Shown piece by piece: positions 18,201 through 28,202 of a stretch of 64,000 bases of DNA. The notes beneath the pieces were generated by a model that ran no database searches, had not been told where the DNA came from, and was given only the letters and a program-made list of their open reading frames with translations. Position numbers and translations under genes: made by a program. The number at the start of each line of letters is the position of its first letter. Position 1 is the stretch's first letter. Origin of the DNA: Pelagomonas calceolata (Eukaryota > Sar > Pelagophyceae > Pelagomonadales > Pelagomonadaceae); assembly GCA_918797485.1 (NCBI GenBank), contig CAKKNE010000001.1, positions 558,001-622,000 on the forward strand, in the 5' to 3' direction.

Positions 18201-19445
18201 ATGATGGCGTTCGTCGACAAATACGCCACGGCCTTGCTGGCCGGCGCCGTGACGATTATCGCGATCCTATGCGGGAAGCTCTACGACTATAAGACGCGCC
18301 TCGACGCGGCCGAGGCCAAGGCCGGCGACTACGACGCCCTGAACCGGAGACTGACGGAGGCCAAGTCGCTCTACTACCAGCGGGAACGGACCGTAGCCAT
18401 GGCGCAGAAGGAGCTCGTCGAGTCGGCGAGGAAGCGCAAGGCCGCCGAGGCCAAGGCCGAGAAGCTGCTGCAGGAGCGCGACGCGGCGCGCGAGCTGAGC
18501 AAGGACTTCGCGGCCACCACCCGCGTCGTCGCGGCGATGGAGACCACGACGGCGCGAATGTCGCGCGAACTCGAGGAGGCGGCGCGCAACCAAAAGAAGG
18601 CGGAGGCGGCCGTGCACAAGCTGCGCCAGGAGCGCGACGGCAAGGCGACCGCCGAGCGCGAGCTCCAGAGCAAGCTCGACGAGGCGCAGTCGCGCGTCGA
18701 GTCGGAGGCGTCGCGCGCCGAGGCGACCATCGAGGAGTACAAGGAGGCTCTCAAACTGGCCGCGGCCGGCGAGGTCGAGAAGATGAGGGATGAGCTCGAA
18801 TGTATGCGCGAAGAGCTCGAGGAGGCCAAGAGGGATAGGGAGTTAGCGATCAACTTCGCCGGCGGTGCTGCTGATGATGTCGCGAAGGCGGCCGCCGAGG
18901 AGGCCGAAGCGCTGCGCGAGAAGGCCGCCGCGGCGCGCGAGCGCGCGGCCCAGACGCGCGTCGCGACGCAACTCCGCGCGGTTGTGTCCGATTCCCTCAA
19001 CATCCGCGTCCGCGACGCGACGGGCGAGGAGACGTTCTTCAAGATCAAGAAGACGACGAAGATGTTCAAAGTGTTCAACGCGTGGTGTACACGCAAAGGC
19101 CAGCCTGTGACGGCGTACCGCTTCCTCTTCGACGGCCAGCGCGTTGACGGCGAGCAGACGGCCGAGGACATCGACATGGAGGACGGGGATCAGATCGACT
19201 GTGTCACCGACTTGCTGATGATCACAATCAAGTGGGCGCCGTCCGACGCGACGCGCCCGTTGACGATCCCGGCTACGTCTACGGTGGCTGATTTGCGCAC
19301 GGCGTTAGGCATCGGTGCCGGGCCGCGCTTCATCTTCATGGGGAGAGTGCTTGACGACGACGCCAAGACACTCGTGGAGTACGGCGTCGAGACGGGTCTC
19401 ACGATCATCGCTCAGGGGCGGCCGGAGCACTTGCCCGCGGCCTAG
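18201..19445 (+). CDS. Membrane-anchored coiled-coil protein with SUMO-like and ubiquitin-like domains
   Basis: 414 residues. One hydrophobic segment near the N-terminus (ALLAGAVTIIAILCGKLY, about 9-29), then about 225 residues of Ala/Glu/Arg/Lys-rich coiled coil. Two beta-grasp domains follow. The first (about 265-333; LNIRVRDATGEETFFKIKK, YRFLFDGQRVDGEQTAEDI, MEDGDQIDC) aligns clearly with SUMO. The second (about 335-408; ITIKWAPSDATRPLTIPA, RFIFMGRVLDDDAKTL) is a generic ubiquitin-like fold. There is no di-glycine after either domain, so conjugation is unlikely. Expected topology is a short N-terminal anchor with cytosolic beta-grasp domains, perhaps recruiting SUMO/ubiquitin readers to a membrane. 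The coiled coil is compositionally biased, so its length is uncertain. Confidence 0.75.
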   Translation: MMAFVDKYATALLAGAVTIIAILCGKLYDYKTRLDAAEAKAGDYDALNRRLTEAKSLYYQRERTVAMAQKELVESARKRKAAEAKAEKLLQERDAARELSKDFAATTRVVAAMETTTARMSRELEEAARNQKKAEAAVHKLRQERDGKATAERELQSKLDEAQSRVESEASRAEATIEEYKEALKLAAAGEVEKMRDELECMREELEEAKRDRELAINFAGGAADDVAKAAAEEAEALREKAAAARERAAQTRVATQLRAVVSDSLNIRVRDATGEETFFKIKKTTKMFKVFNAWCTRKGQPVTAYRFLFDGQRVDGEQTAEDIDMEDGDQIDCVTDLLMITIKWAPSDATRPLTIPATSTVADLRTALGIGAGPRFIFMGRVLDDDAKTLVEYGVETGLTIIAQGRPEHLPAA

Positions 19446-19534
19446 ACTCGCCGGCCGGCGCGCAGTCGGCGTATTAGGCCTAAGTGAAATTTGTGTTAGC
19501 CGAGGGCAGTGATAAAACATACTTGTTAGAACAA

Positions 19535-20788
19535 CTACTGAATCCCCGGGACGCGCCCCGGCGCCGGAGCGCTGCCGAAGCGCGCCTCGACGCCCGGCAG
19601 CACCCAGCGCACGTCGGGAACGAGCCAGCACAGCAAGAGCCGATACAGCACACTCACGAGGACGTCGTCGCGCGGCGGCACGAGTTGGGCCGACGTGACC
19701 GTCGTCCGCGGGTCGTGGTTCCGCGCGTGCGGGTTCGCCACGGCGAGCGCCGCCGCGGAGCCCGCCGTGATCACCGGAAAGTCGACGTCCGATGGCACGC
19801 GCGCGGCCTGCACGTTCTTCGGATCCACAACAAGTAACGCGGCGCCGCCGTCGCTCTTCGCCCGCGCGACGAGCTCGCGGATGCGCGCGTTCCTTCGGCG
19901 GCGACTGTCGTCTTCAGCGAAGGCAGCAACAAGTAACTTGTGGCGCACGGCCATGCGATCCGCGACCTCGTTCTCCTCCTCCGTGCGCCGCCTTCTTAAG
20001 GCCGCGAGCGTTTTGCGAGTCTTCATGCGTGGTTTTGAGGAAGCATCTCCATTACTATCGAAGGCCGTCCCTCCCCCAACAATGGCGCCCGAGAACAGTC
20101 TAGGCTCGAGGGGCCACCGCGCCTGTCTCGCTTGCTTCGACGCGCGCACGGCATACGCGCCGCCCAGCGCGTAGGTCCCGCCCGACAGCTCCAGGACTCG
20201 TGCGGACGCGTCGAAGTCGGGCACCCAGATGCCGTTGCCCGGTTGCGTGGAGTGGCAGGACTGGCGGTTGTCTATTAATACACCGCGCCGCAACGGCGAG
20301 AAGATGGTCAGAGCTTTCCCGGAAGAGGGCTGGTCCGCTTCGATCTTGTCGAAGAGGTTTGAACCGGCCGCTTCCTCGAGCAGCCTCACCACGTTCGCCG
20401 CGTAGCCCGCGGACGCGGCCGTCGACACGCTCTGGCGGCAGCCCGGTAACGCGTGCAGTACTTTAAGTACTTGCGCCGCGTTCGGCCTTATCGTTGAGAT
20501 GAAGTGCAGCGCGTCGTCGTCGACGTGCTCGCATTCACTGGAAGACAGGCGCAAGATTTGCATGGCCTGGTCCGCGCGCCACTTGTTGTCGATGCGCTCG
20601 GATGAGATTAACGTTTCATCTAAATCCCAGACGACGTGCAGCGGGTAGGCCGTGTTATGTAAAGCGACGCAGCCGACGTAGCCGACGGTGCCGCCCGCGA
20701 GGCGCGATGCTGCCTTACGAAACATCTTACGTCGCGTCGGCTGCGCTTTGCGACGCGTATGGTGCAGGTGGTGATCTCGGGTGGCCAA
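19535..20788 (-). CDS. HAD-superfamily (FCP1/NIF-like) phosphatase domain protein
   Basis: 417 residues. HAD motif I is VVWDLDETLISSERID (nucleophile Asp in DLDET, about residue 55). A later RRGVLIDNRQSC is consistent with the motif III/IV region, and STIRPNAAQVLKVLHAL with the cap-side segment of the NIF/CTD-phosphatase group. The N-terminal hydrophobic stretch ASRLAGGTVGYVGCVAL may be a membrane anchor or transit segment. The C-terminal 200 residues, Arg-rich then hydrophobic, match no domain I know. Substrate unknown. Confidence 0.65.
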   Translation of the reverse strand: MATRDHHLHHTRRKAQPTRRKMFRKAASRLAGGTVGYVGCVALHNTAYPLHVVWDLDETLISSERIDNKWRADQAMQILRLSSSECEHVDDDALHFISTIRPNAAQVLKVLHALPGCRQSVSTAASAGYAANVVRLLEEAAGSNLFDKIEADQPSSGKALTIFSPLRRGVLIDNRQSCHSTQPGNGIWVPDFDASARVLELSGGTYALGGAYAVRASKQARQARWPLEPRLFSGAIVGGGTAFDSNGDASSKPRMKTRKTLAALRRRRTEEENEVADRMAVRHKLLVAAFAEDDSRRRRNARIRELVARAKSDGGAALLVVDPKNVQAARVPSDVDFPVITAGSAAALAVANPHARNHDPRTTVTSAQLVPPRDDVLVSVLYRLLLCWLVPDVRWVLPGVEARFGSAPAPGRVPGIQ

Positions 20789-21251
20789 TGCGCCGCCACT
20801 CGCAATGCAAGCAGTGAAATCGATGCGCCCTCAGCTAAGGCTGCCAGAGGAGGGTGCGAATCAGTGAGGCCGGCCTCTGAGGTGCAGCTATACGGCCACT
20901 ACCGGCGCCGCGCCGTCGAGCTGGCATGCGCAATTCGGGTTTGCGCAGGCATCGTCGCGCGGCACCAGGCGTCTTCTTCAGAGCAGATATATGTGCGAGG
21001 AGTCCCGTAATTCAAAACAGGGCTCCTTCCTCTCGGACGGAAAAACCCGTGCCTGTCGATAATAGCTCGAGACTACACGCCATACGCGACGCAAAGCCAT
21101 CACTGGACAGCGCACGTAGCGGCATAGCACTGCCTGACAGCCATCATCGCGACAAACAAGCAATTTTGGTTCAAAACGGCTCTCCTGGCGTGAACTGAGA
21201 GCAGTGCAAGCATCTCAGTCCGCAGCACGCCATCGACGCGCATCAACACCA
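20789..21251. other. Divergent promoter and NMD3 leader
   Basis: About 460 bases between the HAD gene and NMD3. CACGCCATCGACGCGC near 21229, 20 bases before the NMD3 ATG, resembles the introner core, so a spliced 5' leader is possible. No CTAG-bounded motif was found here, unlike most divergent promoters in the window. Confidence 0.4.
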
Positions 21252-23123
21252 ATGGCCGACACCATGGACATCCCAAGGGAAGAGGTCCTGTTAGGACGCT
21301 GCTGCGAGTGCGGCATCGGCCTCGATCCGCGGACGCACCCGACGATGACGTGCGTCAATTGCCTGCAGGCGCGCGCGGACATCGCCGAGGGCGTCTGCCC
21401 GAATGGGCAATTATTCAAATGTAGACGGTGTCAACGGTACTGTGGGGGTGCTACTACCTATGTGGCCTGCGAGCCGGAATCCAGGGAACTCATGGCCATA
21501 TGCCTGAAGCGCGTGAGAGGCTTGAAAAGAGTTAGGGTGGCGGACGCGGCCTGGATCTGGACGGAACCCCACTCCATGAGACTGAAAGTTAGATTGACCA
21601 TCCAGAAGGAGGTAGCACCAGGAGCTATACTACAGAAGCCTTTAGATTGCGAGTTTGTGGTCCGGAATCAGCAGTGCACGGACTGCCGCCAGCAGTTCGA
21701 GAACTTCGCCTGGACGGCGGCGGTGCAGGTGCGGCAGCGCGTCAGCCACAAGCGGACCTTCTTCTACCTCGAGCAGGCGATTCTCAAGAAGAACGCGCAG
21801 GCGGCTGCGGTCAAGATCGAACAGTTCCGCGACGGGTTGGACTTCTTCTTCCGCCAGCGTAATGATGCGGTGCGCTTCGTGCAGTTCCTGAAGGATTGTG
21901 TCCCGTGCCGCGTCAAGGAGACGAAAAAACTGGTTTCCGCTGGTGCGATCTCGGCGTCCCGCGGTGCTGCGGCGCCTTCACGCCATCGACGCGACTCGTG
22001 TTCATCAGACGAGGTCGTGGGTGGTTTCTTTTTCGAGTTTGAGGCCATTCGGACCGCGTCGCGAGACCGCGATGCCCCGCGCAGATCCAAAGTCGAACCT
22101 GTTCAACCACCAGTACACGTCTCTGGTTACCTTGGCCGAGGCCTGCAAGGAGGACCTTGTGGTCGTTGACTCTAGAACAGCGTCTCGGCTCGGTTCGTTG
22201 CCGCGCTTGCTATTGGTGCGGTCCGTGAACGCGGTGGTCCGGTTAGTAGATCCGCAGACGGGTCGCATCGCGGAATTGCACACGGAGGGCTACTTCAAGG
22301 CGCCGCCGTCCGTTCGTTTCGGTGTCCTTTGTTCTTCTCATGCGGGGCACCGAGCACGCCGTCGGTGGTCGATGGCTTGCCGGTCGCCGCCTGCTCGACG
22401 CCGCGGTGCGACTACACTCCACCAGCACGCCATCGCCGCGACTCACCACAAATCACACAGGTCGCCCTCTCCGCGTCGCAGCTCGAGCCCTTCGTCGTGC
22501 TAGACGTCGAACGAGTAGAAACGCCGAAAGTAACACAACCGCCGGAGAAGAAGGCGTCTTCCAAAAAACGAAGAAGGCAGGAGGCGCCGACTGGTCCTCG
22601 AGTGATGAAGGGATTTCTGGCAGACGTGACGCTCGCGCGGGAGCGCGATTTAGGTGTCAACGACGACCAGATCACGTGTAGGACGCATCTCGGTGCGTTG
22701 CTGCGGTGCGGCGACCGCGTGCTGGGCTACGACGTGCGAGCCGCGAACTTAGCGTCGTCCGTCGACGGTCTCGGCGGAAATGAACCAGATGTGGTCTTAG
22801 TGAGGAAATGTAGAAAACAGGACCCCGACGGTCCCACACCGAAGCGCCACTGGAAATTAGATACGATGGAAGCGGATGAAGTTCACGATGAGGCGGACCA
22901 TACGGACGACCGGGAAATCTTCCTGTCGCAGCTCGAGACGGACCGCGAGATGCGGTCGCGCGTGAACCTGTATAAAGATGGAGATCACGTAGACGACGAC
23001 GACGAAGAAGGTGTTAGGTTGGAGGAGCTGCTGGACGAGATGAAGGTCGAGGACGAGGTCGAGGAGTGTGCCGAGGACTCGGTGCTGGAAGGAGTGGTGG
23101 TGCGGGGGTCGGGTAAGTCGTAG
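21252..23123 (+). CDS. NMD3: NMD3, 60S ribosomal subunit export adaptor, three exons
   Basis: Exons 21252-21942, 22085-22311 and 22461-23123 give 526 residues, the usual NMD3 length. The N-terminus carries the zinc-binding set CCECGIGLD, MTCVNCLQ, CPNGQLFKCRRCQRY, and the NMD3 core continues with FVVRNQQCTDCRQQF. Intron 1 joins KKLVSA-DPKSN (phase 1) and intron 2 joins PPS-VALSASQLEPF (phase 0), both restoring the conserved order. An acidic C-terminal region follows (DDDDEEGVRLEELLDEMK), where nuclear export signals for Crm1 lie in other NMD3 proteins. It acts in nuclear export of pre-60S subunits. The ATG at 21252 (MADTMDIP) is chosen because the zinc region begins 15 residues later. Confidence 0.9.
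21943..22084 (+). other. NMD3 intron 1 with introner core
   Basis: 142 bases, donor GTGCGATCTC, acceptor CCCCGCGCAG. Contains CACGCCATCGACGCGAC (about 21978-21994), identical to the core in the introner at 44991. Removal restores frame. Confidence 0.8.
22312..22460 (+). other. NMD3 intron 2, degenerate introner-like
   Basis: 149 bases, donor GTTCGTTTCG, acceptor AATCACACAG. Contains CACGCCATCGCCGCGAC, one mismatch from the core. The terminal ACACAG resembles the family A right end. No exact flanking duplication is left. Confidence 0.75.
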
Positions 23124-23467
23124 GGTTCGTGTATTTCTTGTTTCGGATCCGTGCTTGTCTGTTGCGAGCTGTCTTTGGGAGCTGTCTTGCCTGCCTCGCG
23201 CGTCGCGGCTAGTGATTTTTTGCTCTTTTCCCCTGCAGCTTCCTGTATGTGTGAACAGAGACTCCACGGAGAGCTGATACCTTGCTTCGAAGCCTCTTCT
23301 AGCGCGGCGAAATGTGGGCTGGCGGCGGCCTCGAGCTGACTCGAAGCCGGTCTATATCCAGCTGTCTGGGTGCGAAAGGCATTGATAGCAGGTGCAAAGT
23401 CGTCTGACACCATCAGCTACACCTCAACGCACTACGTACCAATTTGCGCCAGCAAAAACAAGCAAAA
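23124..23467. other. Intergenic region
   Basis: About 340 bases between the tandem NMD3 and hydroxylase genes. A T-rich tract near 23216-23235 may belong to the NMD3 3' end. Nothing else recognised. Confidence 0.35.
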
Positions 23468-24502
23468 ATGACGTCAATTAGGAGAACAGCCGTGGCGGCG
23501 CTGCTCCTTGCCACCACGACCGCATTCGTGAGCAAACCCGTTTCCAAACCCCAGTTGCGCCCCGCACGCCAGCCGACGCGCGTCGCACCAAGCGCAGCCC
23601 TGCCGCAAGTGGTCGCCACCGCGGTCGCCGCGATTCCGAAGGCGGTATGCGCGCTGAAGCTGCCGACCATCAGACAACTGGCCGCGGCGCCCGCCCTCTA
23701 CGCGCTGATGTCGATCAACGAGTATTTTACCCATAAATACTACCAGCACGCGGAGTTCAACACGAGCCCGTGGTTCCAATGGTTGGCCCGGACGTTTGTC
23801 TACGGCCCCCTCGGCAAGAAAGTCCCGAAGACGCGGGGCGGCGGCCACGTCGAGCACCACGCCGAGACCTTAGATGACATGACGCTCAAGACCGACGCGA
23901 AGTGGCGATCCACGAAGGTCGCGAAGTCGCTCGACGATGATTTGTACCGAGGCACGGCCTTCACGTGGACGGTGACGGGCATCATGACCTTCCAGATGCT
24001 CTGGACGACGATCCCGACTTTTTGGTTGATGGGTTATAAACTAAAGCACACGTTCATGTGCCTCGCGCCCGGGATGCTGTTGCACGCGGCGGTCTGGAAC
24101 GCCTTACATCCGAACATGCATTCGTTGCCGGACATCCCCATCTCCGACGGCGTGCCGTCGTCGTGGCTCGCCTGGGCGCGGTCGTCGCGGTTCTTCAAAT
24201 TCCTGTACGTGAATCATGAAGGGCACCACGTCATCGGCGGCAAGGGCAACTACAACGTGTGCTGCCCGCTCACCGATCATTTAGTGGGCACGTTCATCCC
24301 CGAGGCGCAGTGGCGGCCGCGCGCGCGCTCTACTTATGCTTCTTGGCACGGCGAGGAATTGAGTGTTGAACAGCAGATCAAAAATCACGTCGCGCGCGAA
24401 TCTTTTGGTTTGGGCGAGGTGAAGATTGCGCCAGGGGCCAAGAAGGGCGACGGAGGCGGCGCAGAGGGCTGGGTCGAGAAAGCCGAGGTCGTCCTCGCGT
24501 AG
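23468..24502 (+). CDS. Plastid-targeted fatty-acid-hydroxylase/sterol-desaturase-like enzyme
   Basis: 344 residues from ATG 23468 (MTSIRRTAVAALLLATTTAF). The hydrophobic signal ends in TTAF-VSKP, matching the Ala-Phe cleavage signature of bipartite plastid presequences in secondary-plastid algae. A Ser/Pro/Arg-rich transit region follows. The histidine clusters are those of the membrane di-iron hydroxylases: HKYYQH, HVEHH, HPNMH and NHEGHH. Hydrophobic helices lie near 50-65 and 165-215. It should oxygenate a lipid or carotenoid in a plastid membrane using O2; the substrate cannot be told from sequence. The frame opens at 23444, but the eight extra residues would mask the signal peptide. Confidence 0.8.
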   Translation: MTSIRRTAVAALLLATTTAFVSKPVSKPQLRPARQPTRVAPSAALPQVVATAVAAIPKAVCALKLPTIRQLAAAPALYALMSINEYFTHKYYQHAEFNTSPWFQWLARTFVYGPLGKKVPKTRGGGHVEHHAETLDDMTLKTDAKWRSTKVAKSLDDDLYRGTAFTWTVTGIMTFQMLWTTIPTFWLMGYKLKHTFMCLAPGMLLHAAVWNALHPNMHSLPDIPISDGVPSSWLAWARSSRFFKFLYVNHEGHHVIGGKGNYNVCCPLTDHLVGTFIPEAQWRPRARSTYASWHGEELSVEQQIKNHVARESFGLGEVKIAPGAKKGDGGGAEGWVEKAEVVLA

Positions 24503-25207
24503 CTGCCGATCGTTCGTTACTGTTTGTCTAAATATCTTTCGACTATAGTTGCTCGATGTCGAAGCTCTCCGCGGCCCCGGCCGCCTACTACTCTTTCTAC
24601 TCCCCGCGAAGGCGTCGGCCGGGACCCGAATTTGCCAGGCAAACAGGCAGGGCAAACGCTTTGATCTGCGGGACAGTGCGCATCGCGACTCGAACAAAGC
24701 TCGCTCCCGCGTCCGCCGTCGACTTTGCAAGGACTTCATCTACACACACTTGCAATCGCAACCTTCAAACGCGTTTTGCGGCGGAGTTCGAGTGGGCTGG
24801 CCTCGCTTTGGTGCAGCGCGCAAAGGCGCTCGTGGCTCGAGTGAGCTATCCTCGCGCGTCTCGGCCCCGCGGATATCGCTCGATCGCGAGGGAGAGCTGA
24901 GCGCGCCCACGATCGTCCCACAATTAAGAACGCTGCAACGACGCGTCACGCGTCGACGACTCGACGCCGCGTCAGGACCGCGACCCGTCGGACCCTCTGA
25001 TCGGCACCTACCCGCAGATTATCGTCTGCCGACCTTCTCGCCGCAACTTGCGCGGCGCCAAGGCCTAGACGAGCAGCCCGGCGGTGACACTTCCCACGCC
25101 GTCGATCTCTCTTCTTCTCTCTTCCCTTCCACGCGAAACTCCCGCCCTCCACGACCTCTTTTCTTTCCCCACGCGCCTTTTCATAACGAACAACACTTAC
25201 ACCACTA
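24503..25207. other. Convergent intergenic region, no gene seen
   Basis: About 700 bases between two converging genes. The reading frames in it are Arg/Ser/Pro-rich with no domain-like pattern. A pyrimidine-rich stretch runs over about 25085-25165. No RNA gene or repeat found. Confidence 0.4.
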
Positions 25208-27558
25208 CTAGTACGCAGCCGCCCACCGCGTCGTTGCCATGGGAGACGTCACAAGCGAAAGCCCGATCGAAGCATACGAGAACGCGTCCACCTTGACGGG
25301 TAGTACAATCTCAAAAAGCGACGCCGCGGGATCCGGGCCGACAACGAAGCGCGCCATTGATGCCGGGAGCGGCCTCGACGTCGCGGCGGCGGCGTCGGCG
25401 TTGAGCACGGACGCCACGACGGTGGCGCCCGGCGCGAGGCCCGCGTAGTACAGCGAAACGGTGATATTGTCCGCGATCCCTCGCGACGTCGGATTCACGA
25501 GCCCAACAATCGCTCGCAGCGGCTCCGACGGGTCCGCAGTCACGTGTGCCACGGCCTCCAAGAATCGCGCGGTCGGCCGCCGCAGGTGGAGCATTCTACC
25601 CATGCCGAGCAGCCGCGTCCGATGCGCTCGGAAGAAGCCCGTCCAGCGCGTCACCGAGGCCTCGAGCGCCGCCGCGTCTTTATGGAGGGGATCCCACAGC
25701 TGGACGGCGTGGAAGAACGGCTGCGTCCCGAAGAGGTAGAACCCGCCCAGCACGAAATCCACGCATCTCACGAGATCCGCCTGCAGCGGGTCGTCCGTGC
25801 ATCTTCCCACCAAATCATCCACCGTATATTGCCCAGAAGTCGGCACGCGGTCGAACGTCGAGTCGTAGGCGTACATGCGTCCCAGCGTCGACCACTCGAC
25901 GACGTTGTCTATGTGGAAAATGGCCTCGTCCGTGTCGGCCGCGTTCCAGCGGTTGGCCCCGGAAAAGACGTAGGCGTCCGCGCCCGTCTGGTAGAGCCCG
26001 CGCGCCTTCAGTTGATTGTTAAAACGCTGCGTCGCCTTGAGCTGCGCGTCGAAGCTGTTCGCGACGCCGTGGTGGGAATGCGTTGGATCACTACAACTCG
26101 CCCCTTCGAACTGGCCGTCCGTCTCGACGCCGTAGAAGCCCACCTTCGCCGCAAACGCCAAAACGCGCTGGCGATACGACGCGTGCCAGTCCGTCGCGAA
26201 GCAGGCCGTCGGGCCGCGCGAGCCGTCCCGGTTCAGAATTTTGGCATCTTCCGGAATGGGGTCCATGCCCCAGCCGTTGCCCTGCATCAAGGTATAGGCG
26301 GACAACTCTATGTTTTTGGAGCGAGCGTAGCGCACTTCATTCGCGAGCCACGCCGTGAAATTCGCGTCCTCCGTTTGTGCCGAGCAAAAAGCACACCAAC
26401 CCTCGGCACCAAAACCAATGATGCCGAGCTCGTGGCCCGTCTTTGCGGCTTGATCCACGATGCGTCGCAAAGCTGAGAGGTCGGACAACATAAAATTCAC
26501 GGGGGCCTCGGCGAGCTGCGGCGCGAGCGCCTGCGGGGAAACGAACCCGTGAGGAGGTCGCGTCGATGGCGTGGGGCGCCGGCGCTCGCCTTGAGGGTCT
26601 CGCGCACGCCGAGGCCCTGGCGTTCACTCTCGTCCGAATCGTGGAGCACGACCCGCAGCGACGACGAGCTCCTCGACGACCCGGGCGCGAGGACCCAGCC
26701 CGGGCCTGTGCCCCCCCCGAAGCGCACGTCCCGCGTGTACCCGGCCACAAGGTATGTATAAGCCGTGTGGGGCACATGTAATTGTGTATCGTCGCAGCAC
26801 TGGTCGTAGTGGGGGTCGGCGTACCAGTACCGCGGCGACTCCTGGAGGAGCGACTTCGGCACGGCGGGCACCTGCTGGTCATTTGGCACTGGTGCGTTGT
26901 TCCAGTGCTCGGCCAGCGCCGTGATTCTTTGGGGTGAGAAGTTTTGCGCTCTGAACAACTCCACGACGAGCGAATCGACAGTTATTGTATCAGAGCCGTC
27001 GTTTCGAATCGAGACTAGCTTCCGATACGCTGGCACGCCGTCGTACATCTCGTAGTGGACGAAGACGCGCACATTCTGTAAAGAAGCGTGCGCGAACTCG
27101 ACGGTTAAGCGGAGTCCTTTCGGCGGCCACGGTATCGATGGCGCGCCGGACCGCGCGCGCCATTCAAAACCTTTGGACGGTTTCGAGAGCGTGTAGTTGC
27201 GGTAGGCGAACGCATCCGGGTCCTTCGCGAGCGGCCAGCGCTCGGCGTACCAGAACTCGTAGTGGTTCTCCGGCTGGCCGAGGCAGCCACCGATATTAAA
27301 CCGCTGGCCGTTTATCGTAAGATTCGCTTCCGGTGACAGCGCCCGGAAGAAGGACCGGTCGCCCCGTCTCAGGTCGGTCGTGCAGAAGTAGCCTCCCGGC
27401 TGCGCCGCGAAGGCGCGCTCGATCAGCCCGTTCGTGAGCCTGAGACCGCTCGCAGTTTTGAGCAGTCGCGTTTTCGAGTCCTGTCTGTGCACGAGCCAGT
27501 CCTTTTGCTGCGAGACCGCGGCGGCGGTCGCGAGGAGTGCTGCGATGCGGAGCATCAT
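25208..27558 (-). CDS. Secreted alpha-galactosidase-like glycoside hydrolase, two exons
   Basis: Exons 27558-26590 and 26530-25208 give 763 residues when a 59-base GC-AG intron is removed; the junction reads RETLK-ALAPQLAEAPVNFML in phase 0. The start at 27558 (MMLRIAALLATAAAVSQQ) gives a clean signal peptide; the 65 upstream codons look non-coding. The N-terminal half is beta-rich (GLRLTNGLIERAF, HYEMYDGVPAYRKLVSIRNDGS, like the super-sandwich domain of clan-D glycosidases). The C-terminal half looks like a (beta/alpha)8 barrel (ELGIIGFGAEGWC, VGFYGVETDGQFEGASCSD with a possible catalytic Asp). Likely a secreted or lysosomal hydrolase of alpha-linked sugars; exact family uncertain. Confidence 0.6.
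26531..26589 (-). other. 59-base GC-AG intron with introner core
   Basis: Reads GCGAGCGCCGG at the donor and TTTCCCCGCAG at the acceptor on the minus strand, with CACGCCATCGACGCGAC in the middle. Its removal joins two frames into one glycosidase in phase 0. The GC donor is inferred from frame and protein continuity; another donor a few bases away is possible. Confidence 0.65.
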
Positions 27559-28202
27559 CCTGTCTGTGCAGCACTGCGTACGCGCGCGGCACTGCTCAAG
27601 CCAGTGCTTGTAGTTATTGGAAATGCGCGACGACGGCGTGGCACAAACGAACACAGTGCTGTGGCTATTGTGTTGTAGCGCGGCGACGGCGCGTGAGCGC
27701 AAACTGACACCAGCACGAGGTAAAGCGATTAAAAATAGAATATATCCGAGCACGCGAGCACAGATAGCGGCTTATACGGCTCAATTTGCGCCGATTCCGG
27801 TTTGCTGGTAAAACCCGTTTTCCGAGCCCAAAAAAGGAAGCTGCGCCCCGAGGACTTCTATCACGCGTAGAGAGGAGCTCGGGGACGCTACGGGGCCGTA
27901 GCATCGCGGCCAGGGCTAGGTGTTTTTTGTGTTTTGGGCTGCCCAACCGGCCGCGCCGCGCAGGGCCTAAACCGCCCGCAGAGCCACCGGGGCTGCCTCG
28001 CGGAAGCGCAGGCGGCTTGGTACAAACCAGCACTCGTCGACGTCGAGCGCCGCGCCTCGCGCCGCCCACCGTGCTGTGTGGAAGGCCGCTCCAGAGGAAC
28101 CGGTGAAAGCTGGACTCCTACCCGTCCTTCGGCCAGGAGGAGCACGCGGAAACCAAGGACTTCCTACGGAAGCAGATCGCCCAGTACGAAGCGAGTCTAA
28201 AA
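27559..28202. other. Divergent promoter region and IFT88 leader
   Basis: About 640 bases between the glycosidase and IFT88. The last 93 bases (28110-28202) form an in-frame, coding-like extension of IFT88 without an ATG. A T-rich string at about 27921-27937 is otherwise the only feature noted. Confidence 0.4.

Noticed and set aside
18374-19177. Long Ser/Ala/Arg-rich minus-strand frame opposite the SUMO-like gene
   Set aside because: Mirror of the Ala/Glu/Lys coiled coil; no start context or domain.
24549-25211. A 220-codon plus-strand frame between converging genes
   Set aside because: Low-complexity Arg/Ser/Pro composition, no homology pattern and several competing frames; treated as intergenic.
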